A stretch of DNA of 64,000 nt from Eopsaltria australis (lineage: Eukaryota > Chordata > Aves > Passeriformes > Petroicidae). Shown in pieces: positions 27,101 through 42,100 of this stretch. A program made the position numbers and the translations under genes. Where the stretch lies: the NCBI GenBank assembly GCA_034509425.1, contig JAVTVJ010000047.1, forward strand, positions 558,001-622,000. Reading direction: 5' to 3'. Positions within the stretch are counted from its first letter, which is position 1. Each line of letters begins with the position of its first letter. The notes beneath the pieces are model-generated. The model saw nothing but the letters and a program-made list of their open reading frames with translations. It made no database searches and was not told where the DNA came from.

Positions 27101-30100
27101 AAATACCTTACTCTCTCTCTATCTACATGAGTAGGCATCTGGAAGCAAACACATTAAAAATAAGTATTAACCTAATGAGAAAGATCAACTATAAAATTCA
27201 GACCCTAACAATTTCTACAAGTTTAAAGAATCATGAATCAAGCTAAGCAGATCCAAAACAACTGGGCTAACAGCTCCATTTTAGCTAAGGAAAAGAACAT
27301 CTTTCCCTTTCTTCAATTGCATCAGTATGTGTAAATAAAAACAGAGCCTCTTTCCAAAGTCACTACATCCTTTACATCCTTAAGGTATCAGAGCTACAAC
27401 ATTACCACTCAGGAAAGATACACAGTACTTCACTGAAACAGTTAATAAGCTCATAAAAATGAAATATTCTAAGAAGTACTTTTCATTACTGACAACTCTA
27501 AAGCTTTTGTAAAGTCACAGACATTACTGAAACACAGTAATCACAGACAGTACTGAAAACTTTTGTGTGTATAGTACCTCTGCTGGGAAATGTTGCCATC
27601 TTAGAGTTTGCAAGAGAACAGAGATGTCCCTTAGGACAGGACTAAACTAAATTCTGAAGGAGCACAGGGAGTGGTCATTAACATAAAGGGGGACGGCATT
27701 TTCCAAAATGGAAACAACAGGACTGTGACAACAAATTCCTCATCCTCTTGCGTCTTTCACTTCTCTATAGCAGTGTTGCAAACTGATCTGTCCTTCTAAT
27801 CAAGAACATGCCTGCTAGAAATATGAGGTAGTCTCATCTCCTCTTATCTCAAGAAGATCTAAGTGCTACTGTATTTACTGTTGGAAGCAATTATCCCAAG
27901 AATAAAACACTGCTCCAGCTCCCAAGCTTCTCACTGTTCTCGAAAGCATTTTGTTGCAAAGATTAGGTCATTATTATTATTATTATCATCAGTAGCCATA
28001 TTTTTTGTTAGAACAAAAGTGAAATTAGCCCCTGAGACCTGAGTATCTCAGTAAAATCCTTCTTAATTCAGAAATACTCAGCTCTGCTAATCTTCCTGAT
28101 TTACATAACTTTATGTAATATAAACTACTTGGCTAAGAGACTGTGATAACTTTTCCTTGAACATGCACTTAAAAAAGCCCTAAAGTGATCCCTTGGGAAA
28201 TGCAATCAGAAAATAAACTTAGTATATGCTTAATAAATACATACCCCAACACTTAATTACAATCATCTTCTTAAAAGAACTTTTTAACTACCTATTGACA
28301 TTCTGATAAGATGCTCATTAATTATGGCATCGTAAAAGTAAAACTACAAAATCATTTAAGAATTGCAGTTCCATACTCAGATTTGTAAAACTTACCATCT
28401 GCTGCTTTCTTCGTCCTCCTTTTGGCTCCAGTGGCTCCACTGGTCCCATCACAGGCCATGCCCTTCCACTTCCATCTGTTCTGACAAGGACCACTTGTTC
28501 ATCTTCTCGACGGCTTGAAGCCTGTGTCAGGTTTTAAGACATATTTTAAAACAGATGGTACAGACAAGCCACAAGAAGTACCTAATCCACATTAAATAAA
28601 TGTTTAAAATCCTAAAGACTAAGTAACAGATTCTTTACATTTTGTGTGTTCAGTATAATTCAAAGTAGACAGTTTCACCTTAGTGCAATATTCTTTTCCC
28701 ATTAAAAAAAAAAAAAAGTATTGAAAATATATCCCACTAGTTAAATGCAGAGCTTTTCCTTCCAAAACAACCAAGTTTGTATTCTTAGGGGTTTTTTTAT
28801 AAAGCTTTATCTCCAGAAGACATGTAATGCTTCTGGAAGACTTAAATAGATAATACTGAATTAATATACACTACCATCATTATAATGCTGTATTCCTGAA
28901 AACCATCTGAAAAGCTACAGCACATTACAACCTCTTTTGTGTATTGGGGGTGTGGAGATAGACCACCCTCACCTCAGTCCCCCAAAAAGTTATAGAATCT
29001 GTCCTCCTGGAAGATCCTTCATAGGGCCCCCACTTCAGATGAGTGTTTTCAAACTTAAATAAAGATATATTATATATACACATGCACAGAGGGGGGGGGA
29101 AGGCAGAAATTCTTCATCAAAAAGCAAGTATTTTAACTTTCTAAAATATTAAGAATAATTAACAAAAATAATTTAAAAGCCAAAAACTTCCTGATTATAA
29201 TTCAAAGATGTTTAGATAAATCAGTTGATTAAATTAGAGCACATAATGGGGTCACCACTTAATCAGATGATATTAGGACAACCTTTGTCAAATCTTATAA
29301 ACAACTTCATTAATCTCAATTTCAAGCTATTTTCTACCAAACTGCTTTCCACCTGCCATCCTTGCCTAAGAAAAGCTTGTCCCAGAAACCCAAATAAAGT
29401 CTGAAAAATCTGTAGATACTGAAGTATACTTCAACAGCTTAATTACATTTTTTCAAGGAAAGTCATATGAAGGTAGAAGTTGTGGACCTAAAAGCTGCCT
29501 AGGTAAGACAGACCTCTCTCTTCTGTAACACCAAAGGCAAATCTCATTTGGCAAAGCAAACCAAGATGTCCAGCATGGCTTTGGCTCCAATAACAACACT
29601 GATATTTTCAGAGAATACAACACGACTTATTTACAGCATCAGCCAGATACATGTTGTCTGCGTGTAACCTGTACCTCACGTCTTACTTTTTCACAAGGGC
29701 TTTTCTCCCTATTGGTAGGGGGAGAAAAGGTGGTTCATCCAAATAGGAGAAAAAGGCCCACACATGCCACGTGATAAAAAGGTCACAGCTGACTGAGACA
29801 CAAACAGCCAGACTGGGGGGACCATGTTTTCAGGTCATCACTATGCCATAAAACCTTATTCCCAGAAGATACAGAGAGCAAAGATGAAGTTAACACCAAT
29901 AAGAGTATATCACAGGAAACTTCTCAAATCCCACAGTTTCTTTAAAAGTTCAGTAACTTTACAAGTTTAGAGGTCGAACATAGAACCATAGATACTGCAG
30001 TGAAAACTCAAAAATCCAGAGCATTGCTAGTTAGTCTGAAATAAAACAGATCTTTGTGGAGGAAAAAATCCCACCTTTGTTCTAAACCTACAATACCCAC

Positions 30101-33100
30101 ATGGCCAAGCAGGGACACAAAACTCTCCCAAGAGGACTAGTCAAACCCACACAGCAGACCCTTTACTCAGTTTTCAGTGAATAATTTACCAAGTAATCAC
30201 TTCTGAAGGATCCTGCTTTATGTGAAATCCTCAGCCAGGAGCATCTTTCCAATCATTCAGCTCCTTTTTCCTGCTGCCCCTACAGAGTCTCCAAAAGGAT
30301 GGTGACTTGAGGTCTCTCCTTTCCCACACCTTTGTGTCACTGAGACAAGAAAAAGGATGAACTTTTCCATTCCCAGGCTCTAAACTTTAATCTCATTGTA
30401 TACATGACTTTTAAAAAATACAAATCACTAAAACCAGTAGTCATTACAACAGCAGCGCTTCAAACACCAGAAGAACAGTAAATACCAGATTCTTGTATCA
30501 ACTTACAAGCATCTAGTTCCTTTTAAAGACATCCATTCCAAAATTTGTCTTCACTAAAATTCTTAATACAGACATTTCAAAAAGGATGTCATTGACATGC
30601 AGGCTATTATTTTCCCAAAAGTTAATGGAATTCACAGAGTATTGTACATGTCAGACTTTCTTTGCCTTTGAAGAAGGGCTCTAAAATGTTGGATCCAACC
30701 AACATTTGCACTTCCTTTTTTCTTCCCATTTCTGCATCTTAACACACTAAGACACAAGCAGCAGAAGAGTATCTTCTGGATCTGAACCATGGAACAAGTT
30801 AGGACAGGGACAGAGAATGGAGAGGCAAGCAATAGATATATTACATACCGAATTCTTTGGCAAGCTGGCAAGGTTTTGTCTGTTTTATGAGGGTTTGAGG
30901 CTTTTTCTCCCTAATTTGCAAGAGTCCTAAGTCCTGGCACAAAGCATGTAATACTGACCATAATGTATTTAGATTTAATATTCCAGAGGAAAAAAGAAGG
31001 CAAAAAATTATAGTAATTTTTAGCTTTAGAATACAAAGTACAAAAAAATAGAAATGATCCCTCAAAGAGAGATTAAAGGAAGCAGATAAAAGGATAAAAT
31101 AATTATGGACAGTATGAAGACTAATGTGAAGTCATGTTAGAGACTAACAGCAAATGCATACTAGGAACCAAGATGAATCCAATGGATACACGCCAAACGT
31201 GATTATTCAGATGAAAGATGTTATTAGAGGTAAAGACATCCTTCAGAATTCAAAACCCTATCTAAATAGAACTGACTTAAGAACACAGCATAACAACAGA
31301 AAGTTAATTGGATTAATGCAAAAAATTGATTTTTAGGAGGATCTTACTAACAATAATTAGTAAAGCTATTTCTAACCACATCAGAAGCAAAAAGCTTTCT
31401 GGTAGAAAAAGATGCTCAAGTGGCTACAGCATTATCAGAAGGTGACATTTGAATAATATATTAATTAACTGTATTTTATGCAACTACACTCTCTGAAAGA
31501 AAAAAGAAAAAGAAACTGGAACAAACTTTAGAAATCATCTTTAAACTGAAATATCCGTAAAAGGAGATTTTTAAGCAAGCTGACATGAAGTAATGCTTTT
31601 CACTAGAGCTTCCCAAAAAGAATTCCAATATATAATGTCCACATCCTTCAGCATACACTATATCCATTAAACACGTCGCCGTACAAAAATAATGGAAAGT
31701 GGCCAATATAAATAAAGCGCTTTAAAATGTGCCAATGGCTGATTCTGGGAATTCTGGGGCAATGTATCTAACATTTGTAATGGACAAGTTCACACAAGTA
31801 TAATAAAAACCAGAATTCCTCTACACTTGAACAATTATGCCATACTAAGAGCCTTTGCAGGAAAAATCCATAACTCACAGAAGTAATAGACTTTTCCAAA
31901 GGAGTGTGGATATCAATCTAACTGCAAGAGTTACTCAATGTTCTCTTTTTATCAATTGGTATTTTCTTTACATGTGCACTCCCATGACTATATGACATGG
32001 TATATGGTAACACAATGTGGTCATTGTGATACAATAAACACTCATTAATAATTATTATCAGATAAATAATATTTCTATTAAGTTCAACATAGGTTTACAA
32101 ACATATATTAAAGTACTTTTAATATACCTATTGTTAAAAGTTAAAATTGACACTGGAGAAGAGGCTTAGTCACTATCCCTGAATCTTGTGATGATTGCTA
32201 AACAAACAATATAATTTACAGTCTGAATAGCATAAAAACAGTGTGTATTTCCAGAATGAGAAAGGAATTGTTTGTTGCCATTAATTAAGGAACATGAATT
32301 TTTACTTCAGGCCAATTAAATATGCAAAGCACACAGTTGTTCTCACCAAATGTACAAACTGCTATACAGCAATTAACACCCAACTGAACAAAACAAAAAG
32401 ACAAGTCTGGTTTTGAAAGATAAAAGCTTTAAATTTAATACATAAATAAATAAGATACAGCTCTGAAAAAGATTTTTGAACTCTCCAGAGATTATCCCTG
32501 TTACATAATCCAGCAGGAAGAAGTGGAAATTCTCTGCCACACCAGGTGCACAGTTTAATTTAAGGAACAGACACTGGAGCAGGTGAACAAATGGAGTAAT
32601 CAGGCCTAGCATCTCAGATAAGATCTACTCAATTAGAACTGTTTTTCAATGCTAATAGCTAAAGGGAATAAAATATATTTTAACAGTTAGTGTATTGCGG
32701 GGTAGGGAGCAACTACAGCTAGAAAAAATAAACCTTTTCTTTTTAAATTACTGAGGCAACAAAAAGCTGAATGCTGTATGAATTGAAAGCTTTCTGCAAA
32801 TGTTTACTAAAAGCTACATTCAAGTGGTACAGGCACAGTGTAATGAAGTCTTCAGCAAGGAACAAGCCCCTACAACCAAATGCTAGCTTTGTCAAATCAG
32901 ATGCTGCATTAAGGATGCCATTTGTGTCCTTTCTCTTACAGTCTTTGGTGAATGGAAATGCTTTGAATATGGTCTTATTCCTCTATTGGAAAAGTCTGTC
33001 CTCATGTTATAGTATCAGTAAGTGTCTAGAAGATATCTAGCACTTCTCAGAGTGCTGGACTCAGCTATTTCTTCCATCTACTGTCTCCCATTCTCTTCCA

Positions 33101-36100
33101 TTGCTCCTTCTCCCATTCCAGTTACCCTTCTCTTAGGCTGTCAAGTTGCAATCACACATAATCACCACAGATAACCAGAAGGATGAGGAAATCCCAAGTA
33201 GACAGAGCATCTGCCTCCTTCAGTACTGGCTGTTTCTAAGGGCACCATGTCTCATATTCAGGAGTCATTCCCAACTTGGAGTCCCCATGTAACAGCTTAC
33301 AAAGCACCTAAGCTCCCTTCAGGCTCTGATATTTGTTGTGAATAATGGCACTGTAACCTTCAACATAATGCTTGTAAAAATCAGTAGGTTAACCATTCTC
33401 TATAGTACAACTGAGGTTTGCATCTCACAGGAAGGTGAAATTAAAATGGTCAGATGTCTATAACAGCAGTCCACTGTATACATGTTGTAACTTTGATTTG
33501 GGTTTCTTAAAAGAGAAAAAAGATAAGACCAAGAAAATTAGCAGCATGAGGAAGGAAAGCAAAAGCAAACTTCTAAAAACTAGGTTAAAAATTTAGTATT
33601 TCAAGAAAGACTTCATAAAATATTAATGAGTCACAATTACACATTCAAAAGGTGCTAACATAGTAATGGGATTTTTAAAAAGTTTTACAAGATCAGAAAG
33701 TTGGTCTGCCATAATTAGGCCCTTGTGTTTAACAGTGAAGAGAAGCATTAGAAAATCTAACGCAGGCTGCATCACAGGGCTGAACTATTCTACAGAAGAG
33801 CATCTTTATCAGGTAGTGCTTGGTTTGTGTGTAAAGCATGAGACTAAAAATACTACAAAAACTCCATGGAAAAGCATTAGGTCTCTACGCTTTCTTTCTG
33901 CCAGTCAGTGAGTGACACTGGTTAATAACATAGTATGTAAAAAACTTCATTTGTTCTTATTGATATAAAGTCAGTTGCCTCCTAAAATTCAGCAATTCTT
34001 TGTTCTTACATTATTAAAAGGTTATTTTGGCTAAACTGTTTATTATTCAGAATAAGTAGTTTATTAATCCTTATTAATCTCCTCTTTACAACAAATGCCT
34101 CTGATCAGCCCTGCATGCAGAAATCTTTCTATTTCCACTCATATTTCCACGTATTTTCTTAGAGCATCTTTAAGACAGCGTGATCAGAACATCATCTCTT
34201 GAGTAGAATGGACACACAAACAAATCTAAAATCAAATTCAGTAAGAGTCATACTGCCAGCCTGTGGAAGTAAAACTGAAACTAGTAATGTATAATTTACA
34301 GCAGCTTGTAACGTGTCTGTCCAGAGATGCACCTAGTAATGGGGAAAACTAAAGCAATGAAGTGTAACTTTAAAATAATACTGGACACCAAGAAGCCACA
34401 TAGCCTTGAAAATACAACTTTAAAAAAAGCTCTAAATATTCAGTTTGATACTCTAAATTGTTAGCTACACTTTGAAATGGTTAGTTACTTAGCCACATCA
34501 ATGAGCCACAGCAGGTATGAGATGTAAGAAAACTTGTAAAGAATGTAATGACTCGACGGTTTGTTTGTACAGCAAGAACATCTGACACAAAACATATATA
34601 CTCAGACCATAAAAAAAGAGAAGTATTGCAGCATGTTGGTTCTTAAGTCCACAAATTTCTATTTCATCTTGTCAATTGATTTAACACAGTGAAAAGGTAA
34701 ATATAGCAGTAAAAAGATGTAGAAATTAAACATGGTGTTAGGAGAAAAACAGAGCCAGAAAAAACGGCACCATTAGTTACAAGTGCTGCATGGCACTTGG
34801 ATTTGGCTTTTGTCTCCAATGTCAAAGCATACTTGGAACTTTTTGTATTCTCAGTTTGAACTCTAAGAAGTTTTAGCCATTCTGCCCTTTTTTACTTTTT
34901 ACAGGTACCGAAATTTTAAGATATTTTACATCATTTAGTTACTGATACAATTTCTCCAATATGTTTTAATTGCAAAAGCCAATTTCCTATAAATTTCATT
35001 CAGGAATATAAATCACTTTGTCTTAATATGTTTTTGTCTTATATAATTGTGTAATCCGCTCTTACTGACATCAACAAGAGTGTTCAGGAAATACACTAAT
35101 CAATAACTGTATGCACCTATTATTTTTTAAAAGTATGCATTAATGATATGAAAGCTGTTCTGCAGAAATATATCCCCTTCATTACTCTGTGTTCTGCTTA
35201 GAGCTAGTCAAGTCTGTATGGAAAACACAAACTTTTGCTGGAGAAAGAATGGCACAGCCATCTTGCAGACAAGATTCAAGGGTGATAGAACAGCAGGAAT
35301 CAGGAATTATGATGAGCTGAAAACATCTGAGAGTAAACAGGCCATGAGCCATCTGTTGCTGTAGCTCCCCACCATCTGAAGTTCCAAATAAAATCTGAGA
35401 TTTTTACTGTGCATTTAGTGAGGATCATTATACCCCAGCCTTCTAGTTTTTATACAAGTGCCTCAGCTATACTTTTCTGTAAAGCAATTTTAAATAATTC
35501 TTAAAGGATTCTTTATATATGGTAATTCTATAAGCATTTCTACAGCTGTATTTAGGTTCTGCATTGGTTAAGTCAGAATGAAAGTTATTAAAACATATTA
35601 TAGGTAAATTTTGACAACCAAATATTTTCGTTGCAGAAAAATATCTGTGTTTATAGTCTCAATTCCCAAACCTAAAATTAAACATCCTGGCACACCTGCT
35701 ATTTTGAATGTTAATTTTCAAAGTGATTTGGCTTTTGCTTTCTTTGTGTTTGTTTAGCATTGGCTTGGTTTCTTTTCAAATAAAAATCCCACACACATCA
35801 GAAGCATTGATTATTTTCTGTCTTTCTTTCACTTCCTACTCTGAAGTACTAATCACGGTCTAAATTTTACACGTATACACACATATACACAACCACACAT
35901 GCACACACACACACACTACCTGACTTTGAGATAACTGTCTCTTTCTCCAAGGAATCACTGTCATTTTTAAGCTACTTGTGAACAGGTCAATCTTGAAAAC
36001 ATATGAAAAATAAACATACATTCTTGTTTTCACCATTACCATTACTGGAACCAATAGAACATTATTTGAGATTTGTTCCATATCTGATTCCTCTCAGCTG

Positions 36101-39100
36101 CTTACTCCTGAATGCCACATGGTTTACTTGTCCCAGGATAGTAACTACCCTGCAAATGATTTTCCTGGATAAAGATCCAGCATGTTTCATCCTGTCTCTC
36201 CTAATGCAAAACTATATACAATGGGATGAAATGGATGTAATTTTATAGAATTAGAGGACGTTAAGGGTTTGGAAGGGACCTTAAAGATCACCTAGTCCCA
36301 ATCTCTGCCACGGGCAGGGACACCTCCCACTAGATCAGGTTGCTCAAGGCCTTGTCCAACCTGGCCTTGAACACTCCCAGGACTGGAGCATCCACAACCT
36401 CCCTGCGTAACCTCTTCCAGTGTCTCACCACCCTCATAGTAAAAAATTCCTTCCTAATATCTAACCTAAATTTGCCCTCTTTCAATTTGCACCCTTCACT
36501 CCTTGTCCTACCACTGCAGTTCCTAAGGCTTCCCTGTAAGTCCCCTTCAGATAAGTAGGATTTGAGATTTAAACCAAGCTGTTTTATTCAGTTTCTTTCC
36601 TGAAAAACACTGTTAGCTCTTCAAAAAGAATTCTAAAAACATTATTTATACTGAGCTAGTTTCCCCAGAATTCTCTCTCAGTCTGGAGTCTAAAGCATCT
36701 CAGGAATCCAAATTAAACATCAGACGTTCAATACATCAAAATTTGTTTGATGGAGGTGTTGGAAACATAATAATCCTTATTATTTATACTCAAGAAGAAT
36801 AATTAAATAAAAATAGCACAAGCATTTGAAGTACAAGAAGCTCTTAGTATTATGAAGGTTTTCACTAAAAGATGAGACCCACTTATGCCATAAAACTCAC
36901 TAAATTAACTTTTCCCTGCACTATAAATCTTCTCCACCTGAGATGCACAAGCAATGGACTGGAGTCTGTTACTCTTACAGATGCCACAGGTAGCCTAGAA
37001 AAGGTTTTCTCTTTTAAAGCAGCACCATGTCAGCTATTGTAAAGTGAAATGCTGTGCCTGCCAAAGTTCAAGTGTTACTCTACAGATATCTTCTATGCCC
37101 AAAAGGCTTCACAGAAGCACTGAATACTCTTCAGTAGAAAAACACTTATACCAGACCAAAGGCTGAAGGACTTCCACAGAAAATTCAGTTATTCAAATGA
37201 AAATTTTCTATGATGAAATAATTCATGTTTTCCCTACATATTCTCAAATGCATAACAGAAAAGTCTGTAGCTGTTCCTATTTTTCAGAACTCTCTTCTTT
37301 TAAATACTCAGTGACACTATATTCTACCATGTTACTCTGCTTAAAGTACCACCTTCCAGCTTTCATTCGATTTTGTATTGATTTGGTTTTTCAAATGCAA
37401 TTCATCGTTATTGAAAACTGTCTCTAGCATCTACTCAGTAGAGACTACTTTCTGTTTCCTGCATACTAATTATGTTCTATGGAATATAGAAAAAGGTTCA
37501 GGGTTGAGAAGCTTTTCTTCTAAGCCATACTTCGTTTGGGATTGAAAATAGTTTTAAAAGATGCAGACTCTTACACTCTATTCATCCACCACCACGTTGT
37601 TGGACTAGATGTTCATGATAAGTCCCTTCCAAAGGATATATTCGATATTCTGCCTCTTCCTTATTTAAATTTTTACCTTCCAATTTTTGTACTAGCAAAA
37701 CCCACTGCAAATTATGTGCCTCAAAGGAGTGCTAACGTTCCATATACAATTTGTCAAGCAAAAATATTGAATAAAAGTATAAATGACATCAACTGTGACT
37801 GGTACTGACAATGGCAGAGATGACATCCTCATAATCAATGTAATAAAATCTGGAGTTGTGTAGCACCTTCAGAACAGAAATACAAACTGTATTTAAGAAG
37901 TAAGCTATGAAAACATGGAAGTTGTTTTCTAAATGCTGAAATCCCCATGATCTTCTACTGTCTCCTTACATTCAATAGGTATCATTCTCATCACCTATCC
38001 CAACTCAGAAACCCTATGGTAGAGCAGCCTTCTCTTTACACAGTTTCACTAGGACTCAAAGTGCAGCCTTGCTTTCTCACAATGCCCATGACAAATTAGA
38101 CAATAAGCATCAAAACATAAGCATAATTTCATTCTATACCAAATGAAATCTAAAGTTTTTTTGATTTCCATAGCTTCAGAAGGTTGCCTCCAGCTCAAAC
38201 TTAAAGACAAAGCACAGTCTGCATTTTAATTCATCCTTTTGAAAAAGGATCTTTGCATGTGCATTCACTGTAGTTGTATACACGACTCACAAGTACAATT
38301 AAGTACAATACCCATTAAGACCCCAAATTCCATTGACAGATAATTTAACTGTATTCATAATAAAATTTATAGGGTTATATACTTAAAGCAGCCTGCAGTG
38401 AACAACAGAGGGATTCTACCCAAGCTGAGACTCACTGAAATATATCAGCTGAGAAACACAAGGTTTCTAAACTCCAAACATCCATTTTTGACAACTGTAC
38501 TTCACAAGCACATTTTTAGGATTGCTTGGGGTAAAAATCTAAGTCAAAAAAACTACAAAACTAGTTACTAAGTCACACTGTAAAAGCTATATCACTGTAA
38601 AAGCTATATTTGCCTCCACTCTCACTTACAAACAAAATAAAATTATATAAAATTAAAATGGGATTTAAGCTAGCAGTTTATAGTCCCTTCAGTCTGTAGT
38701 TTCTTGATCACTTTAAGGCTTTAAGGCAGAATAAACCAGCACCCCTATCAAAAGAATTGATCCTGTCCTTGTACAAACCCCAGCCATTCATACACCCCCT
38801 TATACAAGCATAAGTCTTCACTCAGTCACACAGGGAACAGAATTGGGAAATTGATCCATGTCCAATTAATTAAGAAAAAAAACTTCCTAGAGAGATGCAT
38901 TCAAAATTGCCTTTACTGCTTCCTGACTTTTTCCCCCAGCTCTCTCAAAAGAAATTAAAATAAGGCAAAGCCACATTTTAGAACCTCCCAGCATGACATT
39001 GGTCATGCTGCTCCGCAGAAGCAGAGACAGACCTGCCTGAAACAAAATGCTTCATGTTTGTTACTGGTAATGGAGGCAAAGCTATCCAACTTTGGGATCA

Positions 39101-42100
39101 ATAGGACATCTATTTGCAAAACCATTTCTGTGGGACCTGCTTCAGGTACCTCACTTGCAATGCACCTGGCTGAAGTGGCTGAGGCTCTCACGTGGGTTGG
39201 TCTATGCCACAGAAAGGCTGAGCCATACAGAGTCAAATCAGCTTCACAAATCAGCTTCCCTTGCGTTATGGGATGGCTTCTGAACATCTGTGTGATATAG
39301 CTGGCCCTCAATACACAGGAGTACCAAAAACATCCTGCTTGTGTCCCAGTAGTCCAAAACCAATTGGAAGCTGTAAAATCAGTAAGAGTACCCTGGCATC
39401 ACAAAGACAGGGCTTAAGGCAGAGCAACTGTGAGCTCTACTGGACTGTTGACACTCAAACACCATGTAATACAGGCTAGAAGGAGCCAGGAAAGAGGCAC
39501 AGGCAAGGCATATTCATAAATAATTACATTTGGTATTTTTGCAATGACTGTTAGTTGTAAAAATGCTTTAATTAAAAATGAAGATAAAAATCAGACTATG
39601 GTTAAGACCAGACCTGACCAAAATTGTTATTCATGACTCAGTATCTAAGGAATAGGTGTCCATCAACATTTCTGAGTACCATCCACAAAACACTCTTTAC
39701 TTCCCAGTTTTAAACTCTGATTGGATTTTTCCTATGTAATTATACAACTCCAATCTGATTTATTCAGGGTTTTTTTACATTTACAAAAAACATGCTGAAG
39801 AACTGCCCTGCAATGAAGCCAAGTCTACCTACACAGAGCTTTTGTGATTTTAAATTCTTGTGAATTCAGGGCATGACACTTTAATAGTATTGTCACAAGG
39901 TAGTCAGAAAGAGACCACACATCATAATTCAGCTGATTTTGTCTTCTAAGGACTGGACAAATACTAGTTGGTGTATGAGGTCTGACATGAAGCCTTTTTG
40001 GACAAAAAATAAGTTAGTGGCTTTTCAAACTCAACTCACTAGCAGCTGAATTTTCACTGTGGAATTGGGGTCAAATTGAACAAGAATATTAGTTTTTGCC
40101 TAAAAGTTTCCCCTCCATCATGAGGACAGAGCTCATAACTTAAGATATTAACCCTGTTTCCTTATATCAGTGTTGACATGAAAGAAGCTTTCTTACATTT
40201 CTTAGTAACACCCTTCAAAAGGAAAAATATTTGAAGTGCCAGCTTCTTCAGAGATAGCAGAATTGCGTAAGACCCAGCACACATCAATTTCATTTTAAAG
40301 GAAGATACATATCCTTGCTGAGAACATATTAGGAGTAAAAAAAATCACATTGAATTTGGTAAAGTACAATGGAAAAAGTTTTGTTTACCAACAAAAATTC
40401 TATTTGGACAGTTACTCACCTGAAGTCACACTTTCTAAGTACATTTGATGTTCTCTAATTCAGCTGCTACCTGTGTCATACCATTGTGTTAGTGCAAAGA
40501 AAAGAAGAATATATTCCCACTCACCTCTCTGCCAGCTTTTGCTGGAGTCTGTCCTTGAGTCTCTCTCAACTTGCGAGCATTGTCAAGTTGTGCCTGAAGC
40601 TCTGAAGCTAAATCCTTCAAAGAAAGTGATAGTACTCCATTAGTTTAACTCTCCTAAACTTTCAGAAGACTTCTATATCAAAATGAACTATTAATTTCAT
40701 TTTTTGTGTTTTGATATACCATTTTAAACCCTAATGGCACAAAATACTAAAGAAAACATGTCAATGTAATTCACACAATTCTTTATAGGATATAACAAGA
40801 AAAAAATGTTCAGAATAGAGGCATCCGAAGTATAGGAACAAGTACTGTCATAAAAAGACCAGAAAAAGTATTCTTAAACACTATTAAGTTATACAAATAA
40901 ATGCTTTGCATAACTCACCATAGATACTACTTTATGTATAAGAAGCTAAATAAGGAAGCCTGAACACATCATACCCTTTTTGGTTTTTTTGCACATACAT
41001 ACACATACACACCTTTACACACACACATCCACTCTATGGGTCTAGACATAGGTCTGACATTTCTGCTGGGCAGTTTCACATCTCTCTCTACCCCATGTCC
41101 AACTTCATTATGGCCACATTTAGTGCAATAAATAAAATACATATACTTCCAGAACTCAGTGCTCCACAAGAGTGAAATTCTTGCTCCTTCAGGTAGCTGC
41201 CTGAAACAAGCCACACTAAATGTGTAGCTGTTTCTCCCAGCCCCACAGACCAGCCTCAGTCAGGGCAGGACCACAAAGCACTCCACAGCTGTTCTCAGAG
41301 CAGAGCGGGCTGCAATGGCATATGCTGCTCCTTCCAGTTTTACAATTTCCATATCATAATTAATAAACTTTCTCATACAGCAGAGCTATCGACCACAAGC
41401 ATCTACTTTTGACGAAGCTCCAGACACTGTTTACCTTGTAACATAGACAGGGAGTTTTGGAGTTTTCACCTGCTCCTGATTTTAATAAAAAGAAAATAAA
41501 TACAATTGAAAGGGCAGAGAACAACTGGTTTTGGTTATGCTGCTTATCCTACAAAGCCTGGGGACCTGAATCCTCTATTCTGATCTATGAACCACTGCAT
41601 TTAAGACAGAAATTACTGTAAAAGCAGTATCTTCAAATCCTACCAAATTTTCCAAGTCTTTATTTGCTTGAATCAATACCCTTTCAAAAGAAAATCCAAA
41701 CAATTAAATCGCTGGGAGCTTTAAAGAAAAATTGCAGCACATCATGACAGTTTTTCACAGCCATTACCGTGTCTCCCATGAGCTCTGCTTTCACAATCCT
41801 CGCTCCCAGTCTGTTCATCTCCTCTTCACTAAGGACCCGAGGCGGCTCATCCTTTGATGATCTGTAAAACACCAGCTGCACTGAAGCCATAGAAAAACAG
41901 TGTAGAATTCACCTGTGTAATTAAGTATGATAAGCCTACTACACTGGTACATATGCTCCTATTGGCAATGTAATTGGAAATGGCACATTATAAAAATGCA
42001 TTTGCAGTCAGAAGTTCCCAAGGACTCTGAAACCAAAGAGCTTGAATAAATTTTTTATGAAGTTTGTTTCCTTTTACTTTTGATATCAATTCAAAAGAAA

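Larger units (their letters stand above)
28522..40524 (-). other. CWF19L2 intron 10
   Basis: At 12003 bases this is the longest complete intron. It holds two opposed CR1 pieces (36.2 and 37.6 kb), a CA repeat, a 17-bp duplication, a G run at 29090-29099, and the unexplained block near 39.0-39.5 kb. No conserved coding exon was found in it. Confidence 0.8.

Noticed and set aside
27001..27138. ATG at the first codon of exon 12 as a gene start
   Set aside because: The exon is preceded by a good acceptor and joins in frame to exon 11, which carries conserved CWF19L2 sequence.
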